Assembly (NCBI GenBank): GCA_030432315.1
Contig: JAUIHM010000002.1
Span: forward strand, 1 to 64,000
DNA: 64,000 bases
Direction: 5' to 3'
Origin: Alphaproteobacteria bacterium
Lineage (GTDB): Bacteria; Pseudomonadota; Alphaproteobacteria; Rhodobacterales; Rhodobacteraceae
This document shows, piece after piece, positions 51,766-61,315 of this stretch. The notes under the pieces were generated by a model that was given only the letters and a program-made list of their open reading frames with translations, did not search any database and was not told the origin of the DNA. Each line of letters begins with the position of its first letter. Position 1 is the first letter of the stretch. Position numbers and translations under genes: made by a program.

Positions 51766-51855
51766 GTTAACCTTTGCGCGCATGCGCCAGAAACGTCGGT
51801 ATCGGTAGGGTATCAAAAGGGTACCGGTTGGGTATCCGGTCGCCGCATGGTTAAT
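51766..51855. repeat. Dispersed intergenic element, copy B: four 11-bp GGGTATC repeats bounded by inverted GTTAACC/GGTTAAT
   Basis: GTTAACC(51766-51772)...CGGTATCGGTA|GGGTATCAAAA|GGGTACCGGTT|GGGTATCCGGT(51797-51840)CGCCGCATGGTTAAT. Right arm nearly identical to copy A. Confidence 0.85.
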
Positions 51856-51880
51856 GGACCGCACCTGGCCCGCCGCCGAA

Positions 51881-51918
51881 AACGAAAAGACCCCGCCGAA
51901 CGGTGTCGGCGGGGTCTT
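51881..51918 (-). terminator. Rho-independent terminator downstream of the Bax inhibitor-1 gene
   Basis: On minus strand: AAGACCCCGCCGA-CACCGT-TCGGCGGGGTCTT followed by TTCGTTTT. Confidence 0.88.
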
Positions 51919-51967
51919 GGTCAGTGCGTTTCCCGTTGGAGCATCGTGCCCCTCAGAGGGTCTCCAA

Positions 51968-52747
51968 TCAGTTGCGGTTGCCCATGAACTGCAGCAGGAA
52001 CATGAACATGTTGATGAAGTCGAGATAGAGGCTCAGCGCACCCATGATCGCCGACTTGCCCAGCCATTCCTGGTCGCCGGAGGCTGCCATCTGCACATAG
52101 GTCGACTTGATCCGCTGCGTGTCATAGGCGGTCAGACCGGCAAAAACCAGCACACCGATCGCCGAGATCGCGAACGACAGGGCCGAAGACGCGATGAAGA
52201 TGTTCAGCACCATCGCCACGATCAGGCCGATGACACCCATCATCAGGAACGTGCCCATGGCGCTCAGATCTTTCTTGGTCGTGTAGCCGTACAGGCTCAG
52301 ACCGGCGAAAGCGATTGCGGTGACCAGGAAGGTCGTGACAATCGAAGCTCCTGTAAACACGAGGAAAATAGAGCTGATCGACAGCCCCATCACGGCGGCA
52401 AACGCGTAGAACGCGGTCTGTGCCGCTGCTGCGGACATGCGGTTGATGCCGGCGCTCAGGCCGAACACGAACAGCAGCGGCGCAAACATGATGACCCATT
52501 TCAGCGGCGACAGATAGAGTGTCTCACCCAGACTGGTCAGATACATGCCGGACGCGATTTCGGCGCTGGCACCGGTCGGGTCGGTTGTCACCGCCAGTCC
52601 CGAAATGGCCCACGCCGCGAGCGCAGTGATCAGCATGCCTACGGACATCGTGCCGTAGACCTTGTTCATATGGGCGCGCAGACCTTCATCGATTGCGACC
52701 GAACGAACGCCGGCGCCAGTCCGACGAACAGTCTCGAATTCCGCCAT
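51968..52747 (-). CDS. Bax inhibitor-1/YccA family membrane protein
   Basis: GLRAHMNKVYGTMSVGMLITALAAW...; about 7 TM; ASSALSFAISAIGVLVFAGLTAYDTQRIKS. Confidence 0.94.
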   Translation of the reverse strand: MAEFETVRRTGAGVRSVAIDEGLRAHMNKVYGTMSVGMLITALAAWAISGLAVTTDPTGASAEIASGMYLTSLGETLYLSPLKWVIMFAPLLFVFGLSAGINRMSAAAAQTAFYAFAAVMGLSISSIFLVFTGASIVTTFLVTAIAFAGLSLYGYTTKKDLSAMGTFLMMGVIGLIVAMVLNIFIASSALSFAISAIGVLVFAGLTAYDTQRIKSTYVQMAASGDQEWLGKSAIMGALSLYLDFINMFMFLLQFMGNRN

Positions 52748-52915
52748 TTTATTCCTCCACCTGTGATATCGTCCGGAAAGCCAACTTCCCGGGGCTCAAG
52801 GGATAATTGGTGATAATTTCCACCATTTCAACGGTGCAAATGCCCGGATCGTCCGGTAATTCAACCAAATCCAACCAATCCGGCAGATTTTTCCCTGCAG
52901 GCGTGGCCGAACCGC

Positions 52916-55453
52916 CTATTCCTGCGCGCGCAGCACATGCGCGGGACGCACTGCGAGGGGGCGCAGGGAGAACGCCAGACCGGCCAGCAGACTGGCAACC
53001 GCCCCGCCACTGACGATTGAGAGCGCCGAGACCGCATCGAACCGGTAGCTGGCATCCATCACCGATGTCGTCACCCACCATCCGGCGAGCGTTCCCACGC
53101 CGAGCGCAACAAGCCCGGCGGCCATTCCGACAATCGCGGACCGCAACGCGAAACTTGACAGGATCAGCCCGCGCCTGGCGCCGAGCGTCTTGAGGATCGC
53201 CGCTTCAAATACCCGTCGTTTCTGACCTGCGGCGGCGGCGCCAATCAGAACGAAACCGCCGGTGAGCAGCGCTGCCGACGCGCCCCAGCGGGTGGCGGAA
53301 GCAATACCGGACAATGCCGACGACACCCGGTCGATGGCATCGCGCACCCGAATGGCGGTAATGTTGGGGAAGGCTTCTGCAAGATCGCGGATTAACGGCG
53401 TTTCCGCTTCTTCGTCTGCGTAGACCGTTGCGATAAGCGTGTGAGGCGCACCGGCAAGCGCCGCCGGGTTTACGCTCATCAGAAAGTTGATCCCCATGTT
53501 TTCGAACCGGACCTCGCGAAAGTTCGCGATCTCCGCGGTCAGATCACGGCCCAAAACATTCAGGGTGATCGTATCACCGATTTTCAGGCCCATTTCCGCC
53601 GCCTCTTCGGCGGCAAAACTCATCAAAGGCGGTCCGGAATAATCGTCCGGCCACCATGATCCTTCCGTGATTTCCGCGTCTGCGGGCGGTGTGGCGGAGT
53701 AGGTTACCCCCCGGTCGCCCTGAAGCGCCCAGTGACTGCCGATCGCTTCTCGGGCCGGCGTGCCGTTGATCCTGGTGATGATCCCGCGCAGCATCGGGGC
53801 GGTCTCGACCTTTTCCACTCCGGTTTGACCGTCCGTAATCTCCATAAAACCATCGAGTTGGCCGCTCTGGATATCGACCACGAAATATGCCGGTGCGCGG
53901 TCGGGCAGATCGCTCCGGATCAGCCCGCGCAGGTTTGAGTCGATCTGGCCGATGGCGGCAAGGACGGTCAGCCCGAGCCCGAGCGAAAGCACGACCGATG
54001 CGGTCTCGCCGCCGGGTCCGCCGAGAGCCGCGAACGCCCACCGGACCGCCGGTCTCCCCCGGACAGCCCCTCCGCGGGCGGCGCGGCGGGCAAGCCGCCG
54101 CAGCCCCTGGGCAGCAAGCATGAGGAACAGAAGGGACAACAGGATGCCGCCGCAGGTGAAGAGCGCCAGCCGGGTCGCTCCCGACAGCATCGTGGCCGAG
54201 GCGATCAGCAGCGCCGTCAGAAGCATGGTCAGAAGGATGTAGGAGAGTCTCGGCCTTTGCCGCGATCCGCCTGTCTCATGGCGGTAGAGGCTGGCGGCCC
54301 GAACGTCACGTGCCAGGGCGAGTGGCCAGACGGAAAAGATCAGCGCCGTGAGTGAGCCGTAGAGGGCGGCTTCCAGAACCGGAGCGGCGTAAACCGCAAA
54401 CTCCACCGGGATCGGCAGCCTGTCAGCGATGTACGGTCCTGCCAGCACTGGAACTCCGACCCCGAGCACCAGTCCGAGAGCAATTCCTGCCAGCGCCAGA
54501 ACTGCGATCTGGATCAGGTAGATAGCGAAGATTGTACCGCCGTCCGCTCCGAGGGTCTTGAGGGTGGCGATGGTTTCGGTTTTCCCGTCGAGGTAGGAAC
54601 TGACCGCCGAAGAGACCCCGACCCCGCCAACGGCAAGCCCGGCGAGACCGAGCAGGACAAGAAATGCGCCAAGGCGGTCGACGAAGCGGCTGATGCCGGG
54701 AGTGCCGTTGCGGCGGTCGCGCCACTGCAGCCCGGTATCGGCAAAGAGCTCGCGCGCGTCGACACGCAACGCATCGAGATCCGCGTCAGGCGCGAGCCGC
54801 AGCCGGTAGGACGACGAAAAGAGCGAGCCCTCCGAGAGCAGCCCGCTGTCCGTCAGGTCATTCAGTAAAACGATGACCCGTGGACCGAGGCCAAATCCAC
54901 CGGCAGCCGCATCCGGCTCGAGATCGATTTGGCCGCGAAGCTGGAATTCACTGGTTCCAAGCGTCAGTCTGTCGCCGATAATCAGTCCAAGACGGTCAAC
55001 CAGCGCCTTTTCCGCAACCAGGCCGGGCGTTCCATCGGCTGCGGACAATGCCTCGTCCAGCGACATGCCGTTGGAGAGTTCGACGGACCCGTAAAGCGGA
55101 TAGAGGCTGTCCACCGCCTTGACCTGAACCAGCGCGCGGTCCGCATCCCCGCCGGCCCTGGGACGGGCGATCATCGAGCGGAAGTCGACAATCTCCGAAA
55201 CCTGCTCTGCAGCGCCTGCCATCCAGTCGCGTTCAGCCGCATCGGCAAAGCGGTAGGTGAACTGCAGTTCCGCATCGCCGCCGAGGATGACGGATGCTTC
55301 GTCGGTGAGACCGGTTTCGATGGCCTTTCGCATGGTGCCGACACCTGCAATGGCGGCGACGCCGAGAACCAGACAGATCAGAAAGACATGGAATCCGGCG
55401 AGGCCGCCGCGCAGTTCACGCGTTGCGATCCAAAGCGCGGCCCGGGTGGTCAT
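52916..55453 (-). CDS. FtsX-like ABC transporter permease (YbbP type)
   Basis: 845 aa with multiple TM helices; C-terminal FEAAILKTLGARRGLILSSFALRSAIVGMAAGLVALGVG; pairs with the downstream ATPase. Confidence 0.92.
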   Translation of the reverse strand: MTTRAALWIATRELRGGLAGFHVFLICLVLGVAAIAGVGTMRKAIETGLTDEASVILGGDAELQFTYRFADAAERDWMAGAAEQVSEIVDFRSMIARPRAGGDADRALVQVKAVDSLYPLYGSVELSNGMSLDEALSAADGTPGLVAEKALVDRLGLIIGDRLTLGTSEFQLRGQIDLEPDAAAGGFGLGPRVIVLLNDLTDSGLLSEGSLFSSSYRLRLAPDADLDALRVDARELFADTGLQWRDRRNGTPGISRFVDRLGAFLVLLGLAGLAVGGVGVSSAVSSYLDGKTETIATLKTLGADGGTIFAIYLIQIAVLALAGIALGLVLGVGVPVLAGPYIADRLPIPVEFAVYAAPVLEAALYGSLTALIFSVWPLALARDVRAASLYRHETGGSRQRPRLSYILLTMLLTALLIASATMLSGATRLALFTCGGILLSLLFLMLAAQGLRRLARRAARGGAVRGRPAVRWAFAALGGPGGETASVVLSLGLGLTVLAAIGQIDSNLRGLIRSDLPDRAPAYFVVDIQSGQLDGFMEITDGQTGVEKVETAPMLRGIITRINGTPAREAIGSHWALQGDRGVTYSATPPADAEITEGSWWPDDYSGPPLMSFAAEEAAEMGLKIGDTITLNVLGRDLTAEIANFREVRFENMGINFLMSVNPAALAGAPHTLIATVYADEEAETPLIRDLAEAFPNITAIRVRDAIDRVSSALSGIASATRWGASAALLTGGFVLIGAAAAGQKRRVFEAAILKTLGARRGLILSSFALRSAIVGMAAGLVALGVGTLAGWWVTTSVMDASYRFDAVSALSIVSGGAVASLLAGLAFSLRPLAVRPAHVLRAQE

Positions 55454-56139
55454 TCCGCCGCTCTGGCAGTGGTTTCCAGCACTCCATCCCGCAACCGGAC
55501 GACCCGGTCGCAGCGCGCGGCGAGTTCGGGCGCATGGGTAACCATCACAAGCGTGGCGCCATGCCGCTCCCGCAACCCGAAGATCAGGTCGATGATGGCT
55601 TCGCCGGTTGTCCCGTCGAGGTTGCCGGTGGGCTCATCGGCGAGCAGTATCTTCGGCCGCACCACGGCGGCGCGGGCCAGTGCGACCCGCTGCTGCTCGC
55701 CCCCCGAAAGCTGCGCCGGGTAATGGTCCAGACGGCTTCCAAGGCCGACTGCGCGCAGTTCCGCCTCTGCCCTCTCCAGGGCATCTGCCTTGCCGGAGAG
55801 TTCCAGCGGGGTCGCGACATTCTCAAGCGCCGTCATCGAAGGCAGGAGATGGAAGGACTGAAAAACGACGGCCATGTTGTCGCGTCGAAAACGCGCAAGG
55901 GAATCCTCGTCCATGTTGGTCAGATTCTGACCGAGCGCAGTGACCGTTCCCCCCGTGGCCCATTCCAGCCCGCCCATCAGCATCAGCAGTGAGGACTTGC
56001 CGGATCCCGAAGGGCCGACGAGACCCAGGGTTTCACCCTCTGCCACGGCAAGACTGATGCCTTTCAGAATGTTGACCGGACCCGCATTGCCCCTGAGTGT
56101 AAGAGAGACATCGTTCAGGGAAATAACGGGAGACTGCAT
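55450..56139 (-). CDS. ABC transporter ATP-binding protein (YbbA/LolD type)
   Basis: GLVGPSGSGKSSLLMLMGGLE Walker A; LSGGEQQRVALARA signature; ILLADEPTGNLD Walker B. Confidence 0.95.
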   Translation of the reverse strand: MQSPVISLNDVSLTLRGNAGPVNILKGISLAVAEGETLGLVGPSGSGKSSLLMLMGGLEWATGGTVTALGQNLTNMDEDSLARFRRDNMAVVFQSFHLLPSMTALENVATPLELSGKADALERAEAELRAVGLGSRLDHYPAQLSGGEQQRVALARAAVVRPKILLADEPTGNLDGTTGEAIIDLIFGLRERHGATLVMVTHAPELAARCDRVVRLRDGVLETTARAAE

Positions 56140-56835
56140 ATGCGACGAACCCTGCGGAAATTGCTCACAGTCTGGTCATATGGGGTGGCGGCGAGGTTGT
56201 GCAATGCGGCCGGGTTGATGCTGACGGTCGTTTTCCTCGGCACACCGGCGATGGCGGAGGTGCGCATCCTGGCATTTGGCGATTCGCTGACACAGGGATA
56301 CGGCCTGCCCGAGGAAGAGGGTTTCGTGCCGGTGTTGCAGGCCTGGCTGCGGGCAAACGGAGCGGATGACGTGGTTGTGATCAACGGCGGCGTCTCCGGA
56401 GACACCACCGCAGGTGGCCTGAGCCGGATTGGATGGGCGCTTGGCGACGACGTGGACGGCGTGATCGTGGCGCTGGGCGGAAACGACCTGCTGCGCGGGC
56501 TGAGCCCGGCGGAAATGCGGCGCAACCTTGACGGCATCCTGACGGAAATCGACCGCAAAGGTCTGCCGGTCCTGCTGGCGGGGCTGCCGGCGCCGGTCAA
56601 CTACGGCAAGGATTACGCCCGCGAGTTCAGGCAACTCTATGTTGATCTGGCGGCAGAACACGGTGCCATCCTTTACCCGTCGTTCCTCGCGGGGATGGGG
56701 AAGGGGCGGAACATGTTCCAGGTCATGCGTCTCATGCAGTCTGACGGAATTCACCCGAACGCGAAAGGCGTTCAGGCAAATGTCGAAGCGATCGGACCTG
56801 CCGTCCTTGAGCTCGTTGAAATGGCCCGGCGATGA
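56140..56835 (+). CDS. tesA: SGNH arylesterase/thioesterase I (TesA type)
   Basis: RILAFGDSLTQGYGLPEEEGFVPVL block I; VALGGNDLLRGL; SDGIHPNAKG; divergent from the YbbA/YbbP-like genes as in other proteobacteria. Confidence 0.93.
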   Translation: MRRTLRKLLTVWSYGVAARLCNAAGLMLTVVFLGTPAMAEVRILAFGDSLTQGYGLPEEEGFVPVLQAWLRANGADDVVVINGGVSGDTTAGGLSRIGWALGDDVDGVIVALGGNDLLRGLSPAEMRRNLDGILTEIDRKGLPVLLAGLPAPVNYGKDYAREFRQLYVDLAAEHGAILYPSFLAGMGKGRNMFQVMRLMQSDGIHPNAKGVQANVEAIGPAVLELVEMARR

Positions 56836-57051
56836 TCAGGACGCGCGCCGGTTTTTCAGCAGGCGGGCCTGTTGCGCGATGTCTCCGCGCGAGATTCCGA
56901 TGTCGTCGAGGATTTCCTGCGACAGGGTCTCGATCTGACGGCGTTCGCGGTAATCCCGGTCAAGCGCCAGGATGAATTCGACGACCCGGTGGAAAAACCT
57001 GCGGGGTTCAACGATCCGAGTGCGCGGGGACGCGTAGGAGAGATGGGACAT
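56836..57051 (-). CDS. DUF1127 domain small protein
   Basis: C-terminal DRDYRERRQIETLSQEILDDIGISRGDIAQQARLLKN. Confidence 0.85.
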   Translation of the reverse strand: MSHLSYASPRTRIVEPRRFFHRVVEFILALDRDYRERRQIETLSQEILDDIGISRGDIAQQARLLKNRRAS

Positions 57052-57166
57052 GACCTTGCCTTTTTCGATGTGTCACGGCGGGTAATTTTTCATGCCTTCA
57101 CTTTATCAGAGCTTGATTTCCCAACAAAAATGAATATTTTTGGTTGATACCATCACGGAAATTGAT

Positions 57167-58039
57167 ATGCCGAGAAATCTGGACATTACATCGCTGCGAT
57201 CATTTGTAGGTGTGGCAGACACCGGCGGTGTCACAAAAGCCGCGAACATGCTCAACCTGACGCAGTCGGCGGTCTCAATGCAGCTGAAACGACTCGAGGA
57301 TACTCTCGGGCAGTCGCTTTTTGACCGCACGGGACGGACCCTCGAACTCACCAGTGCCGGAGAACAGTTGCTGGGTTACGCGCGCCGTCTGGTTGAAATC
57401 AACGATGAGGCCTGGGGGCGGATGACAAATGCCGGGTTCGAAGGCGAGGTCAACCTCGGCGTCCCCCATGATCTCATCTATCCGTTCATTCCAAGGATCC
57501 TGCAGCAGTTTGCCGCCGAATATCCCCGCATTCGCGTGAATCTCCACTCCCTCTATACAAGCATTCTCAAAGTGCAGTTTGACCGGGGAGAAATGGATCT
57601 GATCCTGTGCACCGAAGAGAGTGTCGACAGGGGCGGCGAAACCCTGAACAGTTCAAATCTCGTCTGGATTGGCGCCGAGGGAGGAAGTGCCTGGCGACGG
57701 CGCCCCGTGCGTCTGGCGACGGTCACCCACTGCCTGTTCCGCAGGCCGGCGATCGAGGCACTGGAAGCTTCGGGTCTGGCCTGGGAGAGCGCCGTCGAAT
57801 CGATCTCGGAGACTGCGGTCGAGGCAAGCGTCACCGCGGATCTCGCCATCAATGCACAGCTGTCCGGGGCGGTGCCGCGGAACTGCGAAGTGATCCGCCA
57901 TGGCGGCGCCCTGCCGCAGCTGCCGGTCTATCTGATAAATCTTTACGTCGGTCAGGGGCCGCGCAGGGAGATTGCCGAGCGGCTGGCGGTGTTCGTCCGT
58001 CAGGCCTACCGCGTCTCCGATGCCGTTGCGGCAGAATGA
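57167..58039 (+). CDS. LysR-family transcriptional regulator
   Basis: LDITSLRSFVGVADTGGVTKAANMLNLTQSAVSMQLKRLEDTLGQSLFDRTGRTLELTSAGEQLLGYARRLV. Confidence 0.94.
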   Translation: MPRNLDITSLRSFVGVADTGGVTKAANMLNLTQSAVSMQLKRLEDTLGQSLFDRTGRTLELTSAGEQLLGYARRLVEINDEAWGRMTNAGFEGEVNLGVPHDLIYPFIPRILQQFAAEYPRIRVNLHSLYTSILKVQFDRGEMDLILCTEESVDRGGETLNSSNLVWIGAEGGSAWRRRPVRLATVTHCLFRRPAIEALEASGLAWESAVESISETAVEASVTADLAINAQLSGAVPRNCEVIRHGGALPQLPVYLINLYVGQGPRREIAERLAVFVRQAYRVSDAVAAE

Positions 58040-58063
58040 CTGCCGCCGGCTCCGGGCTTCAGG

Positions 58064-59047
58064 TCAGGCCGTATCCGCGTCTACGGTGACCACGATCTTG
58101 CCGGTCGCCTGACGGTTGCGCAACAGATCGAGGCCTGCCTCTGCCTCGGCCAAAGGGAGAGTCCGGCTGACGTGCGTCGCGATCAGGCCCTGGTCATACC
58201 AGTCGAACAGCCGCTCAAAACTCTGTCGCAGAATATCAGGTGCAAGCCTTGCATAGGCACCCCAATAAAGCCCGTGCACCGTCAGGTTCTTTACCAGAAG
58301 GATGTTCGCCGGAATCTGGGGCACCGTGCCGCTGGCGAAACCGACCGGAAGCAGCCTTGCCATTGGATTGCAGCAGCGCAGGGCAGCTTCAAAACTCTTC
58401 CCCCCAACCGGGTCATACACCACGTCGGCTCCGCCAAGAGATTTTACCGCCTGCCGAATGTCAGACTCCGAATCCAGAACGTGATGTGCACCCGCCGCTG
58501 CAGCCAACGCTTTTTTTTCCGGGCCGCGGGCAACGGCGATAACGTTTGCCCCCAGTATCCGGCCGATCTCCACGGCTGTAAGGCCCACTCCGCCGGATGC
58601 CCCGAGCACCAGCAGGGTTTCCCCTGATTGAAGTTGCGCCCGCACGTCCAGCGCAACATGACTGGTTCCATACGCGACAAGAAAGCCGGCGACCTCAGCG
58701 TCAGGCATGCGCGCCGGGGCGGGAACGCATCCGGCGGCGTCAACACAGACGTATTCCGACAGTCCCCCGTGTCCCGCAATGCAGGCAACTCTCTTGCCGG
58801 TCATGGCGTCGTCGGCGTTGCGTCCGGTTTCGACAATCGTGCCGCAGACCTCGATGCCGGGCGCGAACGGCATCGCATGTTTTTCCTGATACTTCCCGGC
58901 AACCATCAGGGTATCGGCAAAATTGAGACCGCAGGCATGGACCCTGACGAGAACCTCGGTCGCTGCGGGAACCGGCCGGGGAACCCGCGTCGGCACAAGT
59001 TTTCCCCCGGGCACCTGCACCTGCATCGTCAGCATGGTTGGGGTCAT
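58064..59047 (-). CDS. NADPH:quinone oxidoreductase (MDR superfamily)
   Basis: VRVHACGLNFADTLMVAGKYQEKHAMPFAPGIEVCGTIVETG; LVLGASGGVGLTAVEIGRILGANVIAVARG. Confidence 0.94.
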   Translation of the reverse strand: MTPTMLTMQVQVPGGKLVPTRVPRPVPAATEVLVRVHACGLNFADTLMVAGKYQEKHAMPFAPGIEVCGTIVETGRNADDAMTGKRVACIAGHGGLSEYVCVDAAGCVPAPARMPDAEVAGFLVAYGTSHVALDVRAQLQSGETLLVLGASGGVGLTAVEIGRILGANVIAVARGPEKKALAAAAGAHHVLDSESDIRQAVKSLGGADVVYDPVGGKSFEAALRCCNPMARLLPVGFASGTVPQIPANILLVKNLTVHGLYWGAYARLAPDILRQSFERLFDWYDQGLIATHVSRTLPLAEAEAGLDLLRNRQATGKIVVTVDADTA

Positions 59048-59237
59048 GTGTAACCTTTCCTCAGGCCGCCGGTTTGACAGGCCGTGTCCCTGCGTCCATT
59101 ACCGTTGCCCTGCGCCCACACTTGCGCCCTGACACTTGGGAATTCGGGAGCATTTCGTGCCGTGGATTGCCTTTTCTCCGCCTGGGCCGTAAGGGCTGGC
59201 GCAACATACCCACAAAGATCTCTCAAGGACAGCCAAG

Positions 59238-61055
59238 ATGGACCTCCGGAACATCGCAATCATTGCGCATGTCGACCATGGAAAAACCACGCTCGTGGAC
59301 GAACTGCTCAAGCAGTCGGGTACTTTCCGTGACAATCAGGCGCTCACTGAACGGGCGATGGATTCGAACGATCTTGAGCGCGAGCGCGGCATCACGATTC
59401 TTGCCAAGGTGACGTCTGTCGAATGGGACGGACGCAGAATAAACATTGTCGATACCCCTGGTCACGCGGACTTCGGCGGCGAGGTCGAGCGTATCCTGAG
59501 CATGGTCGATGGTGTGGTGCTGCTGGTGGATGCCGCGGAAGGCCCCATGCCGCAGACCAAGTTCGTGACCTCGAAAGCCCTTGCTCTGGGGCTCAAACCG
59601 ATTGTTCTGCTCAACAAGGTCGACAAGCCGGACGCCGAACCTGATCGCGCGCTCAACGAGGTGTTTGACCTGTTTGTCTCGCTGGATGCCAACGAAGAGC
59701 AGCTGGATTTTCCGGTCCTCTACGCATCGGGCCGCAGCGGTTGGGCAGACGAGGAACTCGACGGTCCAAGGAAGGACCTCTCGGCGCTCTACAACCTGAT
59801 CCTGAAACACGTCCAGCCGCCGAGGCAGAAGGAAAAGGTCGATCAGCCGTTCTCCATGCTGTCGACGACTCTCGCCGCCGACCCGTTCCTGGGCCGCCTG
59901 CTGACCGGCCGGATCGAGACCGGGTTTGCCACGACGGGCATGAGCGTCAAGGCGATCGACAGAAACGGGAATGAGGTCGAGCGGTTCCGGATTTCCAAGA
60001 TTCTGGCCTTTCGTGGTCTGTCGCGCCAGGCGATCGACCGGGCCGAAGCGGGCGACATCGTGAGCCTTGCCGGCATGTCGGCGGCGACGGTTTCCGACAC
60101 CATCTGCGACACCTCGATCATCGAGCCGATTGCGGCTCAGCCGATCGACCCGCCGACAATTTCGGTTACATTCGGGATCAATGACAGCCCATTGGCCGGC
60201 CGTGAGGGCGACAAGGTACAAAGTCGTGTCATTCGGGACCGGCTTCTGCGCGAAGCCGAGTCGAACGTGGCAATCCGTGTGACCGATACCGAAGGCGGCG
60301 ATGCGTTCGACGTGGCCGGTCGGGGCGAACTTCAGATTGGCGTGCTGATCGAGAACATGCGTCGCGAAGGATTTGAGCTCTCAATCGCCCGGCCCCGGGT
60401 TCTGTTCCGGGACGAAAACGGCCAGAAGATGGAACCGATCGAGGAAGTCACTATCGATGTCGACGAGGAATACGCCGGCGTCGTGGTTGAAAAACTCTCC
60501 GTCCGTCGCGGCGATCTCGTCGACATGCGTACCGGAACCGGCGGCAAGACGCGCATCATTGCCCACGTCCCGTCGCGGGGGCTCATCGGCTATTACGGCG
60601 AGTTTCTGACGGATACGAGGGGCACGGGGGTGCTCAACCGCGTGTTTCATGACTGGTCGCCGATGCGCGGCACCATGCCCGGCCGCCGCAACGGCGTGCT
60701 CGTTTCCATGGAGGACGGCGCATCCGTCGCCTACGCGATCTTCAACCTCGAGGATCGCGGCAAGTTCTTCATCGGCTCGGGGGAGCAGGTCTACACCGGG
60801 ATGATCCTCGGAGAGCACAGCCGAAACAACGATCTGGAGGTCAACCCGATCAAGGGAAAGAAGCTCTCCAATGTTCGGGCGTCCGGCAAGGATGAGGCCG
60901 TCGTGCTGACCACGCCCACCCGAATGACCCTGGAGCAGGCAATCTCCTACATCGATGACGATGAACTCGTCGAGGTGACCCCGAAATCGATCCGTCTGCG
61001 CAAGAAATTCCTGCTGTCGCATGAGCGCAAACGTCAGGCACGGTCCGCGTCGTGA
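59238..61055 (+). CDS. typA: Translational GTPase TypA/BipA
   Basis: [86 protein letters not shown]. Confidence 0.97.
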   Translation: MDLRNIAIIAHVDHGKTTLVDELLKQSGTFRDNQALTERAMDSNDLERERGITILAKVTSVEWDGRRINIVDTPGHADFGGEVERILSMVDGVVLLVDAAEGPMPQTKFVTSKALALGLKPIVLLNKVDKPDAEPDRALNEVFDLFVSLDANEEQLDFPVLYASGRSGWADEELDGPRKDLSALYNLILKHVQPPRQKEKVDQPFSMLSTTLAADPFLGRLLTGRIETGFATTGMSVKAIDRNGNEVERFRISKILAFRGLSRQAIDRAEAGDIVSLAGMSAATVSDTICDTSIIEPIAAQPIDPPTISVTFGINDSPLAGREGDKVQSRVIRDRLLREAESNVAIRVTDTEGGDAFDVAGRGELQIGVLIENMRREGFELSIARPRVLFRDENGQKMEPIEEVTIDVDEEYAGVVVEKLSVRRGDLVDMRTGTGGKTRIIAHVPSRGLIGYYGEFLTDTRGTGVLNRVFHDWSPMRGTMPGRRNGVLVSMEDGASVAYAIFNLEDRGKFFIGSGEQVYTGMILGEHSRNNDLEVNPIKGKKLSNVRASGKDEAVVLTTPTRMTLEQAISYIDDDELVEVTPKSIRLRKKFLLSHERKRQARSAS

Positions 61056-61103
61056 GTTTTCTGACCCGGCCGGAGGTTTGGTTGTACCAGGATGCGGGCG
61101 TTA

Positions 61104-61160
61104 TTGCAATTTGCAAAAACCTTTGCAATTCGTAAGCACACTGTATCTCCGGTTTTGCAA
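61104..61160. promoter_or_regulatory. Cluster of four TTGCAA palindromes upstream of the XRE gene
   Basis: TTGCAA at 61104-61109, 61111-61116, 61123-61128 and 61155-61160; includes TTTGCAAA-AACC-TTTGCAAT. Confidence 0.6.
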
Positions 61161-61264
61161 ATGTGCGTGAACTCACGCTATGATTGTATTGGGTCGACCC
61201 TGAAAATGCGCTAAATTACCTCTGATTGAAACACAATCGTCCGTAACAGCCTCAGTTAGAGTGT

Positions 61265-61282
61265 TTGGCACGAAACCTGCAT
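61265..61282 (+). promoter_or_regulatory. Sigma54 (RpoN)-type promoter upstream of the XRE regulator
   Basis: TTGGCACGAAACCTGCAT; GG (61267-61268)-N10-GC (61279-61280); nearly identical to the glnK promoter. Confidence 0.8.
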
Positions 61283-61315
61283 GTAGTTATGGACAGCAGA
61301 GGCATAAGCGGAGCA

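Noticed and set aside
51526-51987. 153-aa + strand ORF over the radical SAM/Bax inhibitor gap
   Set aside because: Runs through the repeat element and a terminator; no protein-like character.
61265-61315. Upstream extension of the XRE ORF (MARNLHVVMDSRGISGA)
   Set aside because: Overlaps the putative sigma54 promoter; the ATG at 61316 starts the conserved-looking protein.
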